Part shown: positions 6,695 through 10,178 of the stretch, one piece after another
How positions within the stretch are numbered: position 1 is the first letter of the stretch
Layout: the number at the start of each line of letters is the position of its first letter
DNA from: Cycloclasticus sp.
GTDB taxonomy: Bacteria; Pseudomonadota; Gammaproteobacteria; Methylococcales; Cycloclasticaceae
Direction: 5' to 3'
DNA length: 10,178 bases
NCBI GenBank assembly: GCA_012960055.1
Contig: DUCA01000170.1
Span: forward strand, 1-10,178
The notes under the pieces: model-generated
Database searches by the model: none
The model's input: the letters and a program-made list of their open reading frames with translations, nothing else
What the model was told of the DNA's origin: nothing
Translations under genes and position numbers: made by a program

Positions 6695-6723
6695 AGTATG
6701 GCGATAAGAGCTAATTAGGTAAA
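6695..6723 (-). promoter_or_regulatory. Candidate sigma-70 promoter for trxB
   Basis: Reading leftward, TTTACC (complement of 6718-6723; 4 of 6 to TTGACA) is followed after exactly 17 nt by CATACT (complement of 6695-6700; 4 of 6 to TATAAT). It lies about 70 nt before the trxB ATG, inside the 108-nt divergent interval. Matches of this quality occur by chance, so position and spacing carry most of the weight. Confidence 0.45.
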
Positions 6724-6734
6724 GTGTTAAGCAT

Positions 6735-7787
6735 ATGAATATTGGCATACCAAAAGAGATTAAACCTTTCGAAGGGCGTGTAGCTTTAACCCCCACTGCC
6801 TGTGCTGAGCTTATTTCATATGGTCACTTGCTTTTTATTGAAAGCCACGCAGGGATATCAAGCGGTTTTAGTAATGAGGAGTATGTAAATAGCGGCGTCA
6901 CTGTTTGTTCTAACGCCAAGTCCTTGTACCAGAAAAGCGAATTAATAATCAAGGTTAAGGAGCCTCTGGCTGCCGATCTTGAGTACCTAACAGCAAAACA
7001 CACCGTTTTTTGCTTTCTCCACCTTGCCGCAAATCCACTGCTTGCTAACAACTTAATTGATACGGGACTCACTGCCGTGGCATTTGAATCTGTCGTTGAG
7101 AACAACCGTTTACCACTATTAAAACCGATGAGTGAAATAGCCGGCAAACTGGCGGTGCAAGTGGGCGGAAATTTATTGCATTTGCAGCACGGTGGTGCAG
7201 GGGTGTTACTTGGCGGGCTTAGCGGTAAAACTATTGATAAGGGTCAGGTGCTTATTTTAGGCGCCGGTTCAGCCGGTTCGAAAGCGGCTGCATTGGCTGA
7301 TGCCATGGGTGCGAATGTATATGTTTTTGATAAGCATCAAAAAGCGTTGGATAGGCTGGCTTTAACGAACTCTAATGTCACACGGTTATCCGATGAGAGT
7401 GAATGCCTTTCACTGCTTGCAAGCACCGACCTTCTGATTGGCGCTTTATTGGTGCCGGGAAAAAAAACACCGCGCCTTATCAGGCGTGAACACCTTAAAA
7501 ACATGCGAAAAGGTTCTGTTCTTGTTGATATTTCAGTAGATCAAGGCGGCTGCATTGAAACCACACGGACAACAACGTATGAGCACCCAACCTATATAGA
7601 AGAGGGCGTTACTCACTTTTGTGTCGCTAATATGCCCGGGGCTGTACCCATAACAGCAACCCAGGCACTCTCTGCTTTATTACCCAAATATATTCAACGA
7701 TTAACGCTAAACAATTGGTACGAAAATGATAATATAATGCGCGATGCTGTCAATGTTAGGCATGGTGAATTGACCGTTAAATTTTAA
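6735..7787 (+). CDS. ald: Alanine dehydrogenase
   Basis: NAD-dependent interconversion of L-alanine with pyruvate plus ammonia; cytoplasmic. The 350 residues are slightly short of the usual 360-372, mainly at the C-terminus. Catalytic and substrate residues sit at the family's positions: R15, K75 in KVKEP, H96 in LHLAA and D269 in VDQGGC. The nucleotide fold shows GAGSAG (176-181) with acidic D199 at the end of the second strand, consistent with NAD rather than NADP. CVANMPGAVP (296-305) is a strong signature. The related transhydrogenase alpha subunit (PntA) is less likely given the length and the VDQGGC and NMPGAVP blocks. The protein is more diverged than its neighbours: the glycine motif differs from the common GGGVVG. 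The ribosome site is weak (TAAG before ATG). It is divergent from trxB and 58 nt before ftsK, with no clear terminator between, so some ftsK transcription may come through it. Confidence 0.92.
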   Translation: MNIGIPKEIKPFEGRVALTPTACAELISYGHLLFIESHAGISSGFSNEEYVNSGVTVCSNAKSLYQKSELIIKVKEPLAADLEYLTAKHTVFCFLHLAANPLLANNLIDTGLTAVAFESVVENNRLPLLKPMSEIAGKLAVQVGGNLLHLQHGGAGVLLGGLSGKTIDKGQVLILGAGSAGSKAAALADAMGANVYVFDKHQKALDRLALTNSNVTRLSDESECLSLLASTDLLIGALLVPGKKTPRLIRREHLKNMRKGSVLVDISVDQGGCIETTRTTTYEHPTYIEEGVTHFCVANMPGAVPITATQALSALLPKYIQRLTLNNWYENDNIMRDAVNVRHGELTVKF

Positions 7788-7845
7788 TTTAAAACTATAA
7801 ATAACAAAAAGTTACAAACCTATTCTAGAAATCATATAAATTCCA

Positions 7846-10140
7846 GTGAATCAAAAAACAACTTCTAATACCCCCCCCCCTGAACAACATCAAATTGTTA
7901 AGCTTTTAAGGGAATCAGCCTTTCTTGCCTTGCTGACTATCAGCTTGTTCTTACTCGGCGCTCTTTTCAGCTATAACGTTGATGATTCAGGCTGGACACA
8001 CCGAGGTTCAAATCAAGCTGTGTTAAATATCACCGGCGTAGTGGGTGCATGGATTGCTGACTTTATGCTGTCCATTATTGGCTTTATGGCCTTTACCTTT
8101 CCCTTCATGCTTTTAAGCAGCGCGTGGAAATTCTTATCTGAAGCCCGTACTGACCATGCAGACAGCATGTCACATCAAGTTATCCGCTGGATTAGCTTTA
8201 CCGTGTTTTTATTGACCGGCGCAGGCTTGCTTGATATGCACTATTATCAAAACTGGCTGACCATTCCCAGCTCGCCAGGCGGCATCATTGGCCTAGAACT
8301 GGGTGATCTTTTAAGGCACCTTTTCGCTTTTCAAGGGGCAACGCTAGTTTTGCTCAGTTTCTTTCTTGTTGGCATCACGTTATCCACCGGCTTATCGTGG
8401 CTAACACTTATGGACAATTTAGGTGCGTTGGCCGTGCGCTTATTCACCTCTATCCGCAATTACATAGAAGATAGTAAAGAACGAAAAACAGCTGATATTG
8501 TTAAGAAAAAACGGGGGGATAACTTTAAAAAACAATCAAAAATCTTCTCACAGAAGCCTAAAGCACGGATCGAACCCGTCATTAAACCCATTAAACCCAG
8601 TGGGCGCGTCGATAAAGAAAGGCAAACAGGGTTGTTTGAAGAAATCGAAGGCCCGCTGCCAGCTCTTGCTTTGTTAGACCCCGTCATGGAACATATTGAA
8701 GGGTATTCAAAAGAAGCCTTAGAGGCGATGTCTAAACTCGTCGAAATTAAGTTGTTAGATTTTGGCGTTGAAGTAAACGTCGTGGCGGTAAACCCTGGTC
8801 CTGTCATCACGCGGTTTGAAATACTGCCGGCGCCCGGTATTAAAGCCAGCAGAATTACCGGTCTTGCACAAGATTTGGCGCGCTCTATGTCTATTCACAG
8901 TGTTCGTGTTGTTGAAGTTATCCCCGGTAAATCGGTCATTGGCTTGGAAATCCCCAATGAAGCACGCGAAATGGTGCGATTAGGCGAAGTCCTTTCATCC
9001 GAGGCTTACGAAAAATCAAGTTCACCGTTAACACTGGTATTGGGCAAGGATATCTCTGGTCAGCCGACCGTTGCTGACCTCGCCAAAATGCCTCATTTAT
9101 TGGTTGCTGGAACAACCGGCTCAGGAAAATCCGTTGCTATTAATGCGATGATTTTAAGTTTGTTATACAAGGCAACGCCCGAGCAAGTTCGGATGATTAT
9201 GATTGATCCGAAAATGCTCGAACTATCAGTCTATGAAGGCATTCCACACCTTCTTACCCCCGTTGTTACCGACATGAAAGAAGCTGCGAATGCGTTGCGT
9301 TGGTCAGTAGCAGAAATGGAACGGCGATATAAATTAATGGCTTTACTGGGAGTACGAAACCTTAGCGGCTATAACAAAAAAGTTCGCGATGCCATTAAAG
9401 AAGGCAGCCCGTTAGCCGATCCTTTATGGGAGCCCACTGCGTTTCTTGATGAAGATGAAGCCGGCACTTTGGCCGAGCTCCCTCAAATCGTTATCATTAT
9501 TGATGAATTAGCCGACATGATGATGGTTGTCGGCAAGAAAGTAGAGGAGCTGATTGCTCGACTTGCTCAAAAAGCACGTGCTTCTGGTTTACATCTAATC
9601 TTAGCCACTCAACGCCCCTCTGTTGACGTGTTAACAGGGTTGATTAAGGCCAATATTCCTTCCCGTATTGCTTTCCAAGTGTCATCTAAAATTGACTCAC
9701 GCACCATTCTTGACCAAAGTGGTGCAGAATCCTTATTGGGTAATGGCGACATGTTGTATTTACCACCGGGTTCTGGGCTACCACAACGGGTACACGGCGC
9801 GTTTGTTGACGATCATGAAGTTCATAAAGTTGTCAGGCAACTTAAAAAAATCGGCAAACCTAATTATATTGAAGGTATTTTATCGACCACCGATCCTGCG
9901 GAGTTTGACGGCAGTGGCTCCGGTGGAAACGCAGAAGATTCAGATGAGCTGTATGATCAAGCTCTAAAGATTGTTACCGAAACACGCCGAGCGTCCATTT
10001 CAGGTGTTCAACGTCAACTGCGCATTGGTTACAATCGTGCAGCACGCATGATTGAAGAAATGGAGCGCTGTGGCGTAGTGGGACCCTTACAATCCAATGG
10101 CTCTCGCGAAGTCTTAGCGCCACCACCACCTGAACTTTAA
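7846..10140 (+). CDS. ftsK: DNA translocase FtsK
   Basis: A septum-anchored hexameric motor that pumps chromosome dimers and termini toward dif and activates XerCD recombination. The length of 764 residues is far below E. coli (1329) but normal for gammaproteobacteria with a short linker. Four membrane segments are seen near residues 24-43, 63-93, 112-130 and 158-186, then a basic linker (about 205-260). The motor has Walker A GTTGSGKS (422-429), Walker B IVIIIDELAD (548-557) and the downstream ATQRPSVDVLTG block. The C-terminal gamma winged helix (about 700-764) holds SGVQRQLRIGYNRAARMIE, the family's DNA-reading surface for KOPS and the XerD contact. The start is GTG with no visible Shine-Dalgarno. 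An in-frame TAA at 7837-7839 blocks extension upstream, and no other reasonable start precedes the first membrane segment, so the C10 run at 7871-7880 must be translated. Confidence 0.97.
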   Translation: MNQKTTSNTPPPEQHQIVKLLRESAFLALLTISLFLLGALFSYNVDDSGWTHRGSNQAVLNITGVVGAWIADFMLSIIGFMAFTFPFMLLSSAWKFLSEARTDHADSMSHQVIRWISFTVFLLTGAGLLDMHYYQNWLTIPSSPGGIIGLELGDLLRHLFAFQGATLVLLSFFLVGITLSTGLSWLTLMDNLGALAVRLFTSIRNYIEDSKERKTADIVKKKRGDNFKKQSKIFSQKPKARIEPVIKPIKPSGRVDKERQTGLFEEIEGPLPALALLDPVMEHIEGYSKEALEAMSKLVEIKLLDFGVEVNVVAVNPGPVITRFEILPAPGIKASRITGLAQDLARSMSIHSVRVVEVIPGKSVIGLEIPNEAREMVRLGEVLSSEAYEKSSSPLTLVLGKDISGQPTVADLAKMPHLLVAGTTGSGKSVAINAMILSLLYKATPEQVRMIMIDPKMLELSVYEGIPHLLTPVVTDMKEAANALRWSVAEMERRYKLMALLGVRNLSGYNKKVRDAIKEGSPLADPLWEPTAFLDEDEAGTLAELPQIVIIIDELADMMMVVGKKVEELIARLAQKARASGLHLILATQRPSVDVLTGLIKANIPSRIAFQVSSKIDSRTILDQSGAESLLGNGDMLYLPPGSGLPQRVHGAFVDDHEVHKVVRQLKKIGKPNYIEGILSTTDPAEFDGSGSGGNAEDSDELYDQALKIVTETRRASISGVQRQLRIGYNRAARMIEEMERCGVVGPLQSNGSREVLAPPPPEL
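7871..7880. repeat. Ten-C homopolymer inside the ftsK 5' coding region
   Basis: Ten consecutive C residues encode the Thr-Pro-Pro-Pro stretch at FtsK residues 9-12. Losing one C brings a TAA ten codons past the run; gaining one gives TGA immediately after it. The ftsK frame is intact only at ten (or 10 plus or minus 3). Confidence 0.95.
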
Positions 10141-10146
10141 TCTGAT

Positions 10147-10178
10147 ATGAATTTCTTACACGTGTTTTTCACCCTCTT
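10147..10178 (+). CDS. lolA: 5' end of a probable exported protein, likely LolA (partial)
   Basis: Six bases after the ftsK stop an ATG opens a frame reading MNFLHVFFTL to the window edge. The run of hydrophobic residues right after the start looks like the beginning of a signal peptide, though the usual Lys/Arg is not seen in these ten residues. In Pseudomonas and many relatives lolA, the periplasmic carrier that moves lipoproteins from LolCDE to LolB, directly follows ftsK. The name therefore rests on position and the hydrophobic start, not on any LolA motif. No strong ribosome site is visible; tight spacing suggests coupling to ftsK. Confidence 0.45.
   Translation, partial: MNFLHVFFTL

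Noticed and set aside
6735..7787. Proton-translocating transhydrogenase alpha subunit instead of alanine dehydrogenase
   Set aside because: PntA has a similar fold, but the length, the VDQGGC active-site block and NMPGAVP fit Ald, and no pntB follows.
7777..7840. Terminator (TTAAAT/ATTTAA, 7777-7792) or ftsK promoter (TTACAA with TATAAA, 7812-7840) between ald and ftsK
   Set aside because: The stem is entirely A/T, and the promoter match is poor at -35 and would start transcription almost at the GTG.
7846..10140. FtsK as a truncated gene because it is much shorter than in E. coli
   Set aside because: Membrane region, motor and gamma domain are all present; only the linker is short, which is normal outside the enterics.
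1..10178. Defence island, prophage, insertion sequence, CRISPR array, tRNA or other mobile signature
   Set aside because: Apart from short non-coding gaps, the window is filled by conserved core genes plus pmoC and ald; I saw no transposase, integrase, direct-repeat array or tRNA-like cloverleaf on either strand.

Overview
The window reads as chromosomal DNA from a gammaproteobacterium with a moderately AT-rich genome. Seven conserved housekeeping proteins (ClpS, ClpA, IF-1, Bpt, Aat, TrxB, FtsK) are clearly gammaproteobacterial in sequence. Their order, clpS-clpA / infA-bpt-aat-trxB / ftsK-(lolA), follows the arrangement known from Pseudomonas-like gammaproteobacteria. The remaining clue is a complete PmoC/AmoC-type subunit of a copper membrane monooxygenase (CuMMO) at the left end. 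It points to a methanotroph (Methylococcales), an ammonia oxidiser, or a short-alkane/hydrocarbon oxidiser of the Cycloclasticus kind. The sequence alone does not decide between these.

Layout. 1-98: the 3' tail of an unidentified gene. 254-1030: a lone pmoC-like gene; no A or B subunit gene follows it. 1031-1276: a non-coding stretch with a terminator-like hairpin and a perfect 8-bp inverted repeat. 1277-3874: a translationally coupled clpS-clpA pair. These converge with a leftward run (6626 down to 3883) of trxB, aat, bpt and infA, and the clpA and infA stop codons are only 8 nt apart, with a hairpin across the junction. 6627-6734: a divergent promoter region. 6735-10178: rightward ald (alanine dehydrogenase), ftsK, and the first codons of what is probably lolA.

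How the genes fit together. Aat and Bpt attach Leu/Phe or Leu to the N-termini of proteins starting with Lys/Arg or Asp/Glu respectively, creating bacterial N-degrons. ClpS recognises these N-termini and delivers the substrates to ClpA, which unfolds them for ClpP. The window therefore holds a nearly complete N-degron pathway in about 4.4 kb; only clpP is missing. TrxB (thioredoxin recycling), IF-1 (translation initiation), FtsK (chromosome dimer resolution and division) and Ald (alanine/pyruvate interconversion) are general functions that share the neighbourhood.

Most of the window is ordinary conserved core. The points worth a second look are the orphan PmoC with both copper sites intact, a run of ten C residues just inside the GTG-started ftsK gene, the shared clpA/infA hairpin, and ald occupying the interval between trxB and ftsK where lrp lies in E. 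coli. I found no tRNA, rRNA, CRISPR, insertion sequence, prophage or defence system.
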